Positions 20,805-31,433 of a DNA stretch of 64,000 nt are shown in pieces; position 1 is the first letter of the stretch, and the number at the start of each line of letters is the position of its first letter. The notes beneath the pieces are model-generated. The model made no database searches, was not told where the DNA came from, and saw nothing but the letters and a program-made list of their open reading frames with translations. The DNA is from Oegoconia quadripuncta (lineage: Eukaryota > Arthropoda > Insecta > Lepidoptera > Autostichidae). A program made the position numbers and the translations under genes. Location of the stretch: assembly GCA_949316235.1 (NCBI GenBank), contig OX438751.1, positions 23,279,885 to 23,343,884 on the forward strand, read 5' to 3'.

Positions 20805-20990
20805 ATTTTATTTTATTTTATCTTAAACTTCAAGCATTTATTTCAACGTAAGATACGTGATATCATTTGTTAAATGTCAATTTAAATATACTTTCCATTG
20901 CATTTATCTATCAGTCAGTATCTCCAAGCTTCGGAAATTGAAATCATCTGTGGTTAAAGAAGTGGCGCAACAAACCCACAGAATCATTGT
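20805..20990 (-). mobile_element. LINE 3' UTR remnant
   Basis: Inverse of the 13665-13895 family: AACTTCAAGCATTTATTTCA, then ATATCATTTGTTAAATGTCA and GAAATCATCTGTGG. Diverged; no coding sequence. Confidence 0.55.
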
Positions 20991-21002
20991 TATCAAATGT
21001 TT

Positions 21003-21320
21003 TTTCAAAGTCAAAGTCAAAAATGCTTTATTTTGTAGCAGAGTACACTTAAAATGGTCAATTTTCTTTTTTTTAAGCTACTGCTTGTTCAAAATGCAAT
21101 TTTCCCCCGAGAAGAACAAGCAAGAAACTCGAAGGGTTGCTCTTTTAAAATCAGGCTTTGATTTTACCTAAAGGTTTTTATATTTCATTATTTGTGAAAT
21201 AGCCTGGCATGCGAACGATCTGATCATGTCCAGGGATGATCATCATCTAAATAGTCTGATATTTTAAAATATACTTTGTTAATAAGTTTCTGTTTTATAG
21301 TATCTTTAAATTTATTGAGA
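21003..21320 (-). mobile_element. Jockey-type LINE 3' end
   Basis: The (CTTTGA)n-like tail at 21003-21020 is followed, inverted, by the 3' UTR shared with 17244-17937 (AAGCTACTGCTTGTTCAAAA, GAACAAGCAAGAAACTCGA). At the right end is the last coding stretch (FKDTIKQKL-like) and a stop. 5'-truncated near 21320. Confidence 0.75.
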
Positions 21321-21324
21321 GGAT

Positions 21325-21970
21325 TTCAATGATCCGCATTGCATATTCGATATTTTAAGAAATTATTATAAACTTTTCCATTTATTGACACACTATTGTT
21401 CACTATTAGATTAATTTATTCTTTTACAATAATAGCTAATCGAATATAGCCTGGCACTCTCTTTTGCCTCGATTTTTGTGTGGATATCTCTGCATTCAAA
21501 AAGGATTAATTTATGTAAAACCAGTGTCGGACGCAGTGGATTTGTTTGCATATTTTGACGGGCGAGTGTTTGTATTCAAATTGGAAACACATCGGAATAG
21601 TGTTGCTGTCATAGTGAAGCTCGCATTGGCGGTGTTTCCTAAATAAAAATGCTCATAGAATGAGGGGTAGTGTTTTGCGGTTCGTTAGGTAGGCGCTTCG
21701 AACTCAATTTTTTCGAATACTTATGTTTTATATTCGCATTTGTTTATAGGTCTGTTGTTTAGGTATCTTGTTACGCACTTCGTCTTGAACGACATCTTAT
21801 AATATTATTTTAACTAACTTTCAAAGGCTATATATTCGCTCTTTCTAAAAGCACTTGATAATGACGAGTCGATAATGATTCCCGCATAGTCGAAGTGTTG
21901 GGAAAGTTAATTGATCAACAATTTCAATATAATTTAATTTGAACCTTAATCGTATATTCATACCCTGTAT
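21325..21970. other. unassigned
   Basis: No repeat boundary recognised; the small frame 21464-21646 has no family features. Confidence 0.35.
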
Positions 21971-21976
21971 GAGATA

Positions 21977-22837
21977 TACAGGGCGTCCCAAAGTTATGGG
22001 ACATGAAGGGGAAGTACCTTAAATATTGTAGATAGTGAATTTTGCTCAAAGAAGACTTTATGTTATTTTTAAAAGTTAGTAATTCTGCATTCATAGATTT
22101 TCTAAAAATTACTTGCTTCGGCTGGGAATCGAACCGACTTAAATGTGAAAAAAAAAACACCCTACTTTTATGATGCCAATCGAAAGAATAGCTAAAAAAT
22201 AATAACTCTGCCTAAGTAACATAGTATTTTAAAAGAAAGGAACAACATAAAATGATTGAGTCAAATTTCAAGAAAGTTATTTATTGCCGACGACGTTCGA
22301 AAAGTAGCGATATTATCATTCCAAAGATAGCATTGATTATTCGTAAATAAGTTGCAAACAGAATTGTGCCATATCACATCGAGTGTTCACCATAAAATGA
22401 TTAGAAAATCAACAGGCAGCGGGCTCATTAAAAGATTGGCGATTTGCGTAAGACAAGAGGGATCACATTTTGAGCATTTAATTAATTAATTTACAAAAAA
22501 ATACCTACTTAATTGACTACGGCAGTTTCATGTATGTTTTTTATTTGATTAAAATGATTAATTTCACGTTGTTCCTTTCTTTTAAAATACTATGTTACTT
22601 AGGCAGAGTTATTATTTTTTAGCTATTCTTTCGATTGGCATCATAAAAGTAGGGTGTTTTTTTTTTCACATTTGAGTCGGTTCGATTCCCAGCCGAAGCA
22701 AATAATTTTTAGAAAATCTATGAATGCAGAATTACTAACTTTTAAAAATAACATAAAGTCTTCTTTGAGCAAAATTCACTATCTACGATATTTAAGGTAC
22801 TTCCCCTTCATGTCCCATAACTTTGGGACGCCCTGTA
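21977..22837 (+). mobile_element. mariner/Tc1-type deletion derivative B, 861 bp
   Basis: Same ends and 270-bp inverted repeats as derivative A (here 21977-22246 and 22568-22837), flanked by TA at 21975-21976 and 22838-22839. The interior differs. After the shared TTATTTATTG it has about 60 bp absent from A, then rejoins the transposase C-terminal frame at about 22351 and ends in the same EGSHFEHLIN before the stop. A and B are therefore two different internal deletions of one parent. The right TA lies in the first bases of the adjoining TATGTCG-ended MITE. Confidence 0.88.
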
Positions 22838-23375
22838 TATGTCGTAGATGGCGATGAATTAGCGATGGAATTCATTATTCAAACAGTCAACTGACTATCA
22901 TAGTGCGCGGTTAATGGGAGGTAAACGTTAACAGTTATATTAGGTCTTCACATCGAAAATGGGACACACTTTGCTACCAGCTTTCAAAGGAGTCGGAGCT
23001 CCACCGAACACATCAACGACTGTGAGTGATTCTCATTATCTACTATCACCGACGCGTGGAAGAATCCGGTGAGTCGTTAGCTAATAAGAAGTTGATCATG
23101 GGGTTTAAGCAAGGAGGAATTGAAGACCAGGTCCGGTTGAATTACACAGACTGCACGCGGGGGCCAAGTTGTATGGCATGAGGGGCGTGCAAATGTTTTC
23201 TGTTCAACAGAAAGCATCTCAGGTTTCATGGTCATAATCGAATGTGAATACGTTGTCGATTTCCTATAGTAGCTTGCAATAATGTCGCCATTGCCCGAGC
23301 ACCCTCTACCACGCGACTGGCACTGTCCCGGTCGCTAGCAACGCCCACCACCCTCCCGAACTCATCTCCGACATA
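22838..23375 (-). mobile_element. TATGTCG-ended MITE
   Basis: Ends TATGTCGTAGATGGCG at the left and CTCCGACATA at the right, in inverse orientation to the copy at 60653. Contains GACGCGTGGAAGAATCCGGT, GGAGCTCCACC and CGGTCGCTAGCAACGCCC. No coding capacity. Mariner derivative B is inserted in, or exactly at, its left tip. Confidence 0.78.
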
Positions 23376-23403
23376 TACAATATTGCATTCAAAAGTTTTT
23401 AGA

Positions 23404-23600
23404 TTTTTATGCACAAGGCACTTGACCTTATGGTGGAAGCGAAGCCATTTTATTTGGGGGACTGGCTATCTTATCTCTGACAACCGGAACACAACAATGC
23501 TATTAACGTTGCTGTTAATATAGAGTTAGAGAAGATGGTGGTACTAGCCAGGCGGACATTTAAAAAGCCCTACTATAAAAACCGAGTACTAAACATATAT
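23404..23600 (-). mobile_element. SINE1, headless, head-to-head with next copy
   Basis: Starts with a short T run and ATGCACAAGGCACTTGACC and runs to CCGAGTACTAAACATATAT. Part of the 3' body is deleted and the tRNA head is absent. Confidence 0.82.
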
Positions 23601-23791
23601 AACCGCCTCCGTGGCTCAATGTAAACAACATTGGGTTTACGATTCAGAGGTCGCGGGTTCGATCCCCAGCGATCGGGTACATGTTTAAGTAGTCGGTTTG
23701 GTTGGTGTTAGGGCATTTTAAATGTCCGCCCGGCTAGCTACCACCATCTTATCTAAATCTGCCGCCAAGCAGCAATGTTAATAGCATTGTT
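23601..23791 (+). mobile_element. SINE1, 5' half with intact tRNA head
   Basis: Starts AACCGCCTCCGTGGCTCAAT, with B box GGGTTCGATCCCC, and stops after AATGTTAATAGCATTGTT. The 3' tail is absent, unlike normal 5' truncation, so it was probably cut by a rearrangement. With the preceding copy it forms an inverted pair. Confidence 0.85.
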
Positions 23792-23794
23792 AAT

Positions 23795-24335
23795 TGCAAT
23801 GTTAAAAGCATTTGTAAGATGCGTACTTGCGCCTAAACGTATAAGCAAAATGTTGAAAAATGAGTTTCTTTAAAAAAATGCTCAATTGATGGGTATTTCT
23901 TTAAATACAAAACAATTAGGGAAATTATCTTTACAAAATATTAGTTCTCATTTTTATTTCTTAAGCAATGCAGCTCGACGACATTTTCAGCTAAAACACA
24001 AGCATGCCTAACTATAAATGCTTAGTTTTTTATCCATCAATAAGTTAACTGTGTTTAACAAAAGTCTACCTAATTAAATATCAGTTAGTATTTATTGTTA
24101 TTAAGATACAAATTAAAATTAGGGTTTTCGAAAAAAAATGTAGACTAATATTATATACCTCTATAAGATAGTAATGTAAATTTTTACCGTATTTTACCTG
24201 GGCTACATTGTTTATACAGAGTATTAATGTGTGGTCAACTCTCTTCCCGTGGGTAACTAATTAACGGATTCTAAAGTAAACATCTACATACGTTTCTTTG
24301 GTTTGCATTTCTGTATAATATATTTCGAAATTCTT
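23795..24335. other. unassigned AT-rich sequence
   Basis: No open frame or repeat end. From about 24338 to 24432 there is an inverted piece of the repeat best seen at 28905-29160 (GGATGTTGTTTCAAG, ACCACCCCTATTGGGATAAA). Confidence 0.35.
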
Positions 24336-24433
24336 GGATGTTGTTTCAAGAATGAAACTTTTAATGTTTATGTTGTCTGTTATCTGAGACCACCCCTATT
24401 GGGATAAAGGTCGTCACGTTATATATGTATGTG

Positions 24434-24880
24434 TCATCATCAGCCCGTAAACATCCCACTGCAGGGAGTATGGGCTGTAGTCCACCAATACTGGCCCAGT
24501 GCGGGTTGGGGACTTCACATGACTTTGAATTTTTATTTCTCAGGCATGCAGGCGATGTTTTTCTTCACCGTTTAAGAGCAGTCGGATAAATGCACATAAT
24601 AAACTAAATTAAATTTTACATAGCCCTTTTTTTATGCACAACGGGTTTAGCCCTTTACCTCAATCACGTGTGATGTTAAGTGAAGATGAGGCCGAAGGTG
24701 AAGCGTACTGACCCGGAAACCCCATCTTATTTGGGGACTTATCTCTCGCTGTTATCTCTGACAACCGGAACACAACAGTGCTACTAACATTCCTGTTTGG
24801 CGACAGATTTACTGCCTGCCTGGGAATCGAACCCAAACAACCTAAAAAAATTATTTAACCTATCGGTTGTCTTATTATTG
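24434..24880 (-). mobile_element. SINE3, interrupted by SINE1
   Basis: SINE3 (complete copy at 49015-49326) is present as TCATCATCAGCCCGTAAACA through CGTTTAAGAGCAGTCGG on the left. It resumes at GCCTGCCTGGGAATCGAACC on the right, where the tRNA-like B box lies. The 186 bp between (24626-24811) are SINE1. The right end is degraded. Confidence 0.82.
24626..24811 (-). mobile_element. SINE1, 5'-truncated, nested in SINE3
   Basis: Starts with a T run and ATGCACAACGGGTTTAGCCC and ends GGCGACAGATTTA; the tRNA head is absent. Flanking text shows it lies inside SINE3 next to its GCCTGCCTGG motif, so SINE3 is older here. Confidence 0.85.
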
Positions 24881-25062
24881 TCTTTCTTTGTACTTCTCTT
24901 ATTAATAGTAATCTAAAGCCAATTGTAACTAAAAGTTAATTGAAACCGTTATATACCATGACCCTTTGTTGAGTACTCTGCAAACAAGTACGGATCCCAT
25001 CTCCACTTCAACTCGGCTCGATGAATGAACTTTTTTCATTCCGCCACTCTTAGTGTTGCCAC

Positions 25063-25428
25063 TTGAATTACTTTTTTTCTGACCGACACGGGGCGACTGA
25101 AATATCCGGGAAAACCTCTCTAAATGGTATCTCTTCGGAGTTAAAATTAAGGAAGATTTTGGTACGAGGACTATTACTTCGGAGATTGTACTTTTACTCT
25201 GACATGTTAGGCAGTGGCAGAGCAATTTTAGTCCGCGGTAGTGCGCCAGCCAAGTTCAATTTCACAAATCATTTTGAGTCGCTTGTGTGTACTACTTTGC
25301 TCACACTTTCGCAGCTAATTCTGTGGTCACAAACACGGTGTTGGTATTTCAGGTCAGCTGATGTGCCACAAGTTGGAGTTTCTAGAATCAAATTGTTTTA
25401 TGAGAACCTCAAAACGCAAATATACTAG
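25063..25428 (+). other. uncharacterised open frame, 121 codons
   Basis: The longest unassigned frame in this part of the window. It is mixed in composition, with an arginine- and leucine-rich middle (LVRGLLLRRLYFYSDMLGSG) and no motif I recognise. An overlapping frame of 98 codons lies on the other strand, a warning that both may be chance. No splice context or conserved partner is visible, and a decayed LINE follows at 25500. Confidence 0.2.
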
Positions 25429-25499
25429 TCTCAGTCGAGATTATATTTTTGCTCCGTTTGGGGCGGAAACCCTTGGCACAGATTACTAATAAGTTACTA

Positions 25500-25690
25500 A
25501 CCCTTGGGCCGTGGGGGCCAGGCGCTCATTGTCTTTTTCGAGAGATGTCTGAGCGTCTGATCGAAGCAACATTATGATCGTTTAGCTCAGAGACTAAGTC
25601 TGGCTGTCCAAAGAGGAAACGCACTTAGCCTCTTAGACACCCTTCCGGTTCAGCAAGATCTGGGATTTTTTTTATTATTTGTAAATGGTG
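25500..25690 (+). mobile_element. probable LINE ORF2 C-terminal remnant
   Basis: One frame reads HYDRLAQRLSLAVQRGN, then ALSLLDTLPVQQD, ending in an AT-rich run to a stop near 25710. RxSLAxQRGNAxSxLxTLP endings are familiar from lepidopteran non-LTR elements. Upstream the frame is broken. The GC-richer composition (GGGCCGTGGGGGCCAGGCG) also fits a transferred TE piece. Confidence 0.45.
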
Positions 25691-25714
25691 TTTTATTTAT
25701 TTATTATTTTTGAA

Positions 25715-27470
25715 TTTGCAAATGTGTATTTACTATTTCGTTTTTGTAAATATGTACAAAATTCTACTTGTAATTCTTTAGTAAATTAGGTATCTTGAAT
25801 GCTAAAAAAAGATTATTTTATTATTTTGTTACAGGTACACAAGTGTCATCCACAGAAAGTCCACTGTAACATGCCTGCTCGGACGTACAATAATATTTTT
25901 TTGTATTTTTAATTTGTATTTCATTTGCCCAAGAGCGTTGTTAATAATTTTATTAGATTATACCATTCAAATTATGCAACAATTGTAATTTTGATTCATA
26001 AAAATTTACATTTTGAGATTGTATATCACTATAATGTTAAACTTAGCAACGAAATTCAGCTCATTTTACTGATCTCGCTCCCATTAAACCTATGTTCTAA
26101 CAAAAGAAGGTTTTACAAGGGAATTGATGTGGAATAACCATAAATTTATTTTTTCTTTTGCGAGTAAATGCGATGTAACTGCTTTTAAATAAAAATAATG
26201 GTATTTTCTTCTTAGGGAGTCGATGGCAAAAATATCAAATTCTTGAGGACCAGAATGTGGCCACGCGTACAGCATAGTCTGTGGCATCATAAAGGCCCTG
26301 TAGCGTATAAGTGTCGGGACACGAAGGGCACATAGTTTGTGGTGTATAACCGCACAAGTAAGTAGGAAGAGTATTTAATTTCACATGTTTTTCCTTTACT
26401 TTGAACTTGAACCGCGAACAAATAATAAATATTTGAAATTATGACTTTCCTTAAGTTTGCCGTATGTCATTACTTCCCAGAATTCGTTCCTTATTAGCGA
26501 CTCTATCGAATGGTGTAACAGGTGTGTTTTTTTTTTCAAAATCAACGGGTTCGATTCCTGGCTCGGAATATTAATTTTTGCAAAAATCCAATAATGCAGT
26601 TTTAGTTTTCATCGAAATCGGGTTCGAGACTCGTTTGAGTACTTTTCGCTATTCCTCATAGTTTAGGATTTGGCCATCCAAGCCCACTTAAAAAATTCAT
26701 CAGGTATATTTAAAGATTCTTCTAGTTTCTGTATATGAGTAAAAGTTTTCCAAAGGTTTGATAACAAAAAACAGGCGTATGTATACGGCTATAGCGCATA
26801 GGCTGTATTTATTACGCAGTGGAAATAGAACCAATTGGCTTGAATTTTCAGTAAGTCTTTGACTTGTAGGTAGATACAATACAATCCTAACAATCCAAAA
26901 GGAGATTTATCCATTTCGGGAAGCGAGAAATCTTCAATTTATCGCAGGCTAAAAGGGAAACAAATCACAGCTCCAGCGCAGATATCTGGAAGTTTGCAAA
27001 CACCACGTGGCGCTTCGCTCGGATTTTTACAGATATGTTCTGGGCGGTTCTGCCTCACACAGAGGGAGCGGCGGGTCTGCCTCATTTATACACTACATAG
27101 ACTTGAGAATATGCATAGATACGTCTAAAATATATGAATTGATAATTTTTAAAACACTCGAGACGCTTTGACAATGTCATCGGACCAATTGCCATCAAAC
27201 ATGGTTACGAACCATCTCACAAACAGAAACTCTCGAAAAGAAAGACCATTCTCAAATCGGCCGTTTAGCATTACAATGCCACAGACAAGTAACAACTTTG
27301 TGTCGGATGTCTTCTTCTCGAGTCAAATCGAGTCGACATATTTAACTTTGACTTTATTAGATCTCAACTTAGCCACTGCAACAGCACTCTCTGTGACGTT
27401 AAGAAGATTGACAAAGATGCAGCTGTCAGGACACGCAGAGTAAAGTAATATGTGATCCATTGACTTTGGG
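25715..27470. other. unassigned AT-rich sequence
   Basis: Small frames at 25925-26137 and 27168-27443 show no family features. A TTTTTTTTTTCAAAATCAAC then GGTTCGATTCCTGGCTCGG block at 26525-26580 resembles the poly-T/GGTTCGATTCCC stretch inside the mariner TIRs and may be a decayed relative. A weak palindrome TTTCCACTG..CAGTGGAAA type motif was looked for and not found. Confidence 0.3.
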
Positions 27471-27477
27471 GGAGAAG

Positions 27478-27785
27478 CTTATTAAGAAAGCATATTATAA
27501 AAAATCTGATTATTTAGATGATAAACATTCATGGACATAACCAGCCTGTTCGCATAACCAATCTATTTCACAATTAATAATAAAATATTATAATATAAAC
27601 TAACAACTAATAATTTTGTAATATAAAAACCTTTTTTTGTAAAGAGCAACCTTTCTAGTTTCTTGCTTGTTTTTCTCACGGGAAAATTGCCTTTTGAACA
27701 AGCAGTAGCATTAAAAATGTAAAATCTGACTATTTTAAATGTACCCTGTGTACCTACAAAATAAATCATTTTTGATTAGATTTGA
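27478..27785 (+). mobile_element. Jockey-type LINE 3' end
   Basis: Short coding end GEKLIKKAYYKKSDYLDDKHSWT with a stop at about 27538, then the family 3' UTR (AACAAGCAGTAGC, TTTTAAATGTACCCTGTGTA) and a TTTGATTAGATTTGATT tail. Same family as 33066 and 44459; severely 5'-truncated. Confidence 0.75.
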
Positions 27786-27961
27786 TTTACGCACTCGTAA
27801 CAATCACTCCCACTATCGGAGAAACCTTTGTATAGATTATCTTTGCTGAGCCGACCTGGGTGCGGTTGCGATGCCTCTTTAAGGATTTCCATGTCGCACA
27901 TGACAAATCGTGTCCAGGTTAAAAATTGTGACAGTGATTTGAAGCGCTGATGACAAAATGT

Positions 27962-28021
27962 CCATGACTTTCGTTCGATTTGCTCATTCCTGATTCGATC
28001 TGATAGTGAAATACCGTGCAC
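27962..28021 (-). pseudogene. possible RTE-type LINE ORF fragment
   Basis: The minus-strand frame opens MHGISLSDRIRNEQIERKS, close to the GxSLRDRIRNExI motif found near the C-terminus of RTE-clade ORF2. The remaining 60 residues (to 27776) do not continue the expected pattern, so similarity ends or the frame shifts. Short and uncertain. Confidence 0.4.
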
Positions 28022-28024
28022 TTA

Positions 28025-28370
28025 TCACAACACCGGAAGGAAATCGTTAGTTCCAGCCAGTCGCTCTGCAAATTGATGAGAAAACAGCGAACGTCTTGTG
28101 GTCAGCCCTCACCATCAGTCATGCAATCATCATTATAGTATCAGTAGCATAATCAAGATTGCAGATATACCTATTTTATTTTATGTGCAATAAATCAATT
28201 TCATGACAATTGGTTAAGACATTTCGAAGATATTTAGTTTGTTACTTTGTGTATTTGGATGATATCATAGTCTTTACGGGGTTTACTAAATTTTCAATTT
28301 ATACTTCATTATGATAACGTAAACTTTTTTTAACGTCATAATATAAAGATTTATATAAACAACTCAGTAA
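28025..28370. other. unassigned
   Basis: Nothing clear; an AATAAATC near 28190 could mark an old LINE tail. Confidence 0.3.
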
Positions 28371-28372
28371 TA

Positions 28373-28471
28373 AATGTTCGTATTCATCACACAATCAGTT
28401 ACTCGCAGGATTCGAGCCCACAACCGTTGGTTACGCATATAGGGTCACTATCCCCTACACCATCAGTCGTC
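28373..28471 (-). mobile_element. SINE2 type a, head fragment
   Basis: AAATGTTCGTATTCATCACA, then GATTCGAGCCCACAACCGTTG (inverse of the B box) and CACTATCCCCTACACCATCAG (inverse of the A box). Body lost. Confidence 0.72.
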
Positions 28472-28904
28472 AAACAACTAACTTATTAACACTATCCTGC
28501 GTGTATGTCACTTGAAATTTGTTGTAACCAGAAAGAGCAGTTGCCTTAGAACTAAGTACAAGTGAGTACCTTTAATCAAAGTTAATATGGTGTTCCATTC
28601 TAAAGTTTCTTATCTCTACCCACAAATAAGCAGACTTTCTGTTGTGTGTAGTGAGTAGAGAAGTTGCAAAACGTGCTCTCACTGGCCATATTTTGCACGT
28701 AGCCTTTATTAGGTACCATTTCCACTGTACACCACCTTCTAGACATTTTAAAAATGTTTTGATACAGTTTTAAAAAAAATATGTATCTACGGTTTCCAAA
28801 GATTATATTTACGGTATACATTCGGTTTAGGTATGCTTAGATTTCGGAGCTGAACACGTGTTTTGGAGTCCTTTTGGGTTAATTGGTTTTCTCCAATTTT
28901 TCTA

Positions 28905-29160
28905 GTTTTATACATACATAACATTACAACATTTATCCCGAATGGGGTGGTCACAGATATCCCAACATTAGCGTTTAGTTGCTCCAAACATTAAAAGTTT
29001 AATGCTTGAAACAACATCCACGGCCCACCTCTCGACATATACCGAAATTCACAAGTGAAGCCCATCACCATTAAAAAGTGCAAATCTATAGACGTTTTTT
29101 GAGATAAAGTCCCTTAGTCGCCTTATACGCCACCCACGGGATGAAACGGGTTGGTTTTAT
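28905..29160 (+). mobile_element. dispersed repeat (TTTATCCCgAATGGGGTGG family)
   Basis: A common lepidopteran repeat: TTTATCCCGAATGGGGTGGT, CAGATATCCCAACATTAGCG, GCTTGAAACAACATCCACGG, AAAAAGTGCAAATCTATAG and CCCTTAGTCGCCTTATACG. Related copies or pieces lie at 16591-16633, 24338-24432, 42395-42572, 43640-43755, 47435-47665 and 48425-48580. No coding sequence; class (SINE or LINE end) not settled. Confidence 0.6.
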
Positions 29161-29220
29161 TCTTTTTATTTGTCAAAACCACACAGCACTATTTATTTGT
29201 ATGTTTGAATTTTGATATAA

Positions 29221-29736
29221 TGTCGGGGAAACTCGGGCGTTGCTAGGGACAGGGACGGTGCCCGCCTCTCGTGGTATAAGGTAGCTCGGGAAATTATAAT
29301 ATAATATCAAGTCAATACAGGCGAATAGGATATCAGAATGACACTAGGCCCGATAACCTTAAATCTTTAAGTATGGTGGTAATTACAGACCACTTACCAT
29401 CACATAAATCTTAATATTAAATTATGATCATGGAACCCGACTGGTGAAGAGTAAACATATGCATATGCCTCATGCCATCCAACTTGGCCCTCGCATTCAG
29501 TTTGTGAGATTCATCGGGGGTAGTATACAATCGCTCCTGCTCAAATTCCATGACCAACTTCTTATTAGGTAACGACTCACCGGATTCTTCCATGCGTCGG
29601 TGATAATGGTAACAGTCTCTCATGGTCGTTGGTGTTCTAAGTGGTGGTCCATCTCCTCGGACGGCTGGTTTCAAAGTGCCTGTGCAGATTTACAAATTAT
29701 AAATTTCGTCTCTAATTTATCGCTATCTGTGACATA
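29221..29736 (+). mobile_element. TATGTCG-ended MITE, long-interior subtype
   Basis: Starts TGTCGGGGAAACTCGGGCG and ends TCGCTATCTGTGACATA. It carries the extra internal block (CGATAACCTTAAATCTTTAA) also present in inverse at 36241-36917 but missing from 22838 and 60653, so there are two subfamilies. Non-coding; the frames at 29417-29674 and 29600 onward are incidental. It runs directly into the next element. Confidence 0.75.
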
Positions 29737-29740
29737 TACA

Positions 29741-30036
29741 AGGCACAGGGCGCAACCAATCACAGCAAGTCGCGGCGCCGGGGCAAGCGCCGGCGGCGAA
29801 CGGCGAGTGGGCATTTCGGCGTCTTCAAAGATACCGCGGCACGTGTTTGTGTGTTGTGGCAAAGTACTTAGAGCGCGCGGCCATTAATGTCCAACTCAAA
29901 AAATTTACTTTTCTTAATTTAATTTTTTGAATAAAATCTGTTAGGTAACTTTAATGTTTTATTTTTTTCGTAATAGGTCCATCCTATACATACACTCTGC
30001 AACGTATGTCGGCTTAATTTTGTTAGGCTTTATATA
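29741..30036 (+). mobile_element. AGGTCTAAC-ended TIR element, 5'-truncated
   Basis: Begins at GGCACAGGGCGCAACCAATC, continues through the GC-rich core (GCCGGGGCAAGCGCCGGCGG) and GATACCGCGGCACGTGTTTG, and ends CGGCTTAATTTTGTTAGG. It lacks the left half of the complete copy at 41662-42174 and begins within 5 bp of the end of the preceding MITE. Confidence 0.8.
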
Positions 30037-30045
30037 AAAGCAGCT

Positions 30046-30250
30046 CGTTCACATGCCAGGCTATTTCACAGTTAATAATGAAATATAAAAACCCAATTGT
30101 AATATAAAAACCTGTTTTTAAAAGAACAACCTCTCGAGTTTATGGCTTGTTCTTCTCAGAGGAAAATTGTATTTTGAACAAGCAGTAGCTTAAAAAATGT
30201 AAAATTGACTATTTTAAAATAAAGCATTTTTGACTTTGGCTTTGACAATA
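30046..30250 (+). mobile_element. Jockey-type LINE 3' UTR
   Basis: CACATGCCAGGCTATTTCAC, GGCTTGTTCTTCTCAGAGG and GAACAAGCAGTAGC, ending TTTTTGACTTTGGCTTTGAC. Same family as 17244, 21003 and 27478; only UTR is retained. Confidence 0.78.
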
Positions 30251-30254
30251 TACC

Positions 30255-30855
30255 AGCATCCGTTCCAGGTAATTGCTGCACTGATTTATTGGTTTGAGTA
30301 TTCTCTCTGAATCAACAGAAGGGTGTAGTATATAGTCTCTTTAACTTTAAACTTTCCAGAAACACCTATTACTTTGATTGTATCTATCTTCACGAGAAGT
30401 AACGTTTTACTGTGATGAAATACACAATTTGCATAGCAACGTTGAACTTTAAAATATTCCGAGAAAAAACTTATTATAGAAATTTTCGTGCAATTTTTAA
30501 ATGAAGACGTCGTAAAATATTTCAATGTGAGATTGCAAAATTGAATTATTTTTTTCCAAGAATAGTATTCTTTATTTCATCCTTGGAATATTATATGTGA
30601 CGGTACCCAATAATTTCAAATCAAGTACTTGATCATGGTTCTGAATGTCTGAGAGTCAGCTCAAGAAGAGTTATAATGCCAAATTGAATACATGTGAGTA
30701 AATGAAAAAGTATAAGGTAATAATTGTAAGTTCAGTTGAGAACTATGTACCCTTTGTTTTTACATGTCATTTTGTCTATAAAAAGGTTATTGACCTCTGA
30801 GAATATAAACCGTAATCATTAAGTTCTCCTCGTCACCATTATTGGAACACAGCTT
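30255..30855. other. unassigned
   Basis: AT-rich; no convincing frame or repeat end. Confidence 0.35.
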
Positions 30856-30886
30856 CCTCTTATAGGAAGAGCGTATGGGCTATCCA

Positions 30887-31290
30887 CTATTAGGCGGGCT
30901 CAGTGCAGATTTGTGGATTTTTCTCATTCTAATATTTTGAAGAGACTGAAATTACATCCGCTAGAAAATCGTCGTCTGGTGGCTGATGTGATGTTTCTTC
31001 AAAAGGTGTTGTCTGGGGCGGTAGATTGCCCGCGTTTATTGGAGCAGGTGGGTCTGCGTGCCACTCCTTTGCGTCTTCGTGCTCGGAGCTTATTTCACAC
31101 CCCCAGAACAAGAACTAACTATGCTCACCACTCCACTATGATTCGATGTTTGCGAGAATATAATGAAGAATTTTCGGATTTGGACATTTTTCATCTGAGT
31201 CGTAATCAGTTCAAATCAGCAGTATTGAAAGCACTGACATAGATTAGGTAATTATGGCTGTGATTTCAAATAAATCATTAAATAAATAAA
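30887..31290 (+). mobile_element. LINE 3' end with RT C-terminus
   Basis: The frame from about 30887 to the stop at 31240-31242 reads TIRRAQCRFVDFSHSNILKR, then LENRRLVADVMFLQKVLSG, DCPRLLEQVGL and RTRTNYAHHSTMIR. This is the post-RT region of Jockey/I-group ORF2 (RRxxADxxFLxKLLxxxxDCPxLL, TNYxxNS). A very short 3' UTR ends in (TAAA)n at about 31275-31292. It is the best-preserved frame of its type here and has no internal stop, but the catalytic core is missing. Confidence 0.8.
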
Positions 31291-31433
31291 TAATGGTCAC
31301 CTGACATAGTGTTTTGTAGCAGCCCCTGTAGGCCACTGATTTGGCTTTCTTGACAACTGCCTTCAACTGACAACAACTGAAACTGACTATTTAACGTGTC
31401 CCGCGAAGCACGTTAACACTTATATTAAAAAGT

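Noticed and set aside
26525..26640. Poly-T plus GGTTCGATTCCTGG block, similar to part of the mariner TIR
   Set aside because: The match is short and lacks the element ends; it may be a decayed relative, but I cannot delimit it as a feature.
27776..28021. Full 81-codon frame as an RTE protein
   Set aside because: Only the first ~20 residues resemble RTE; the remainder does not, so only that part is annotated, with low confidence.
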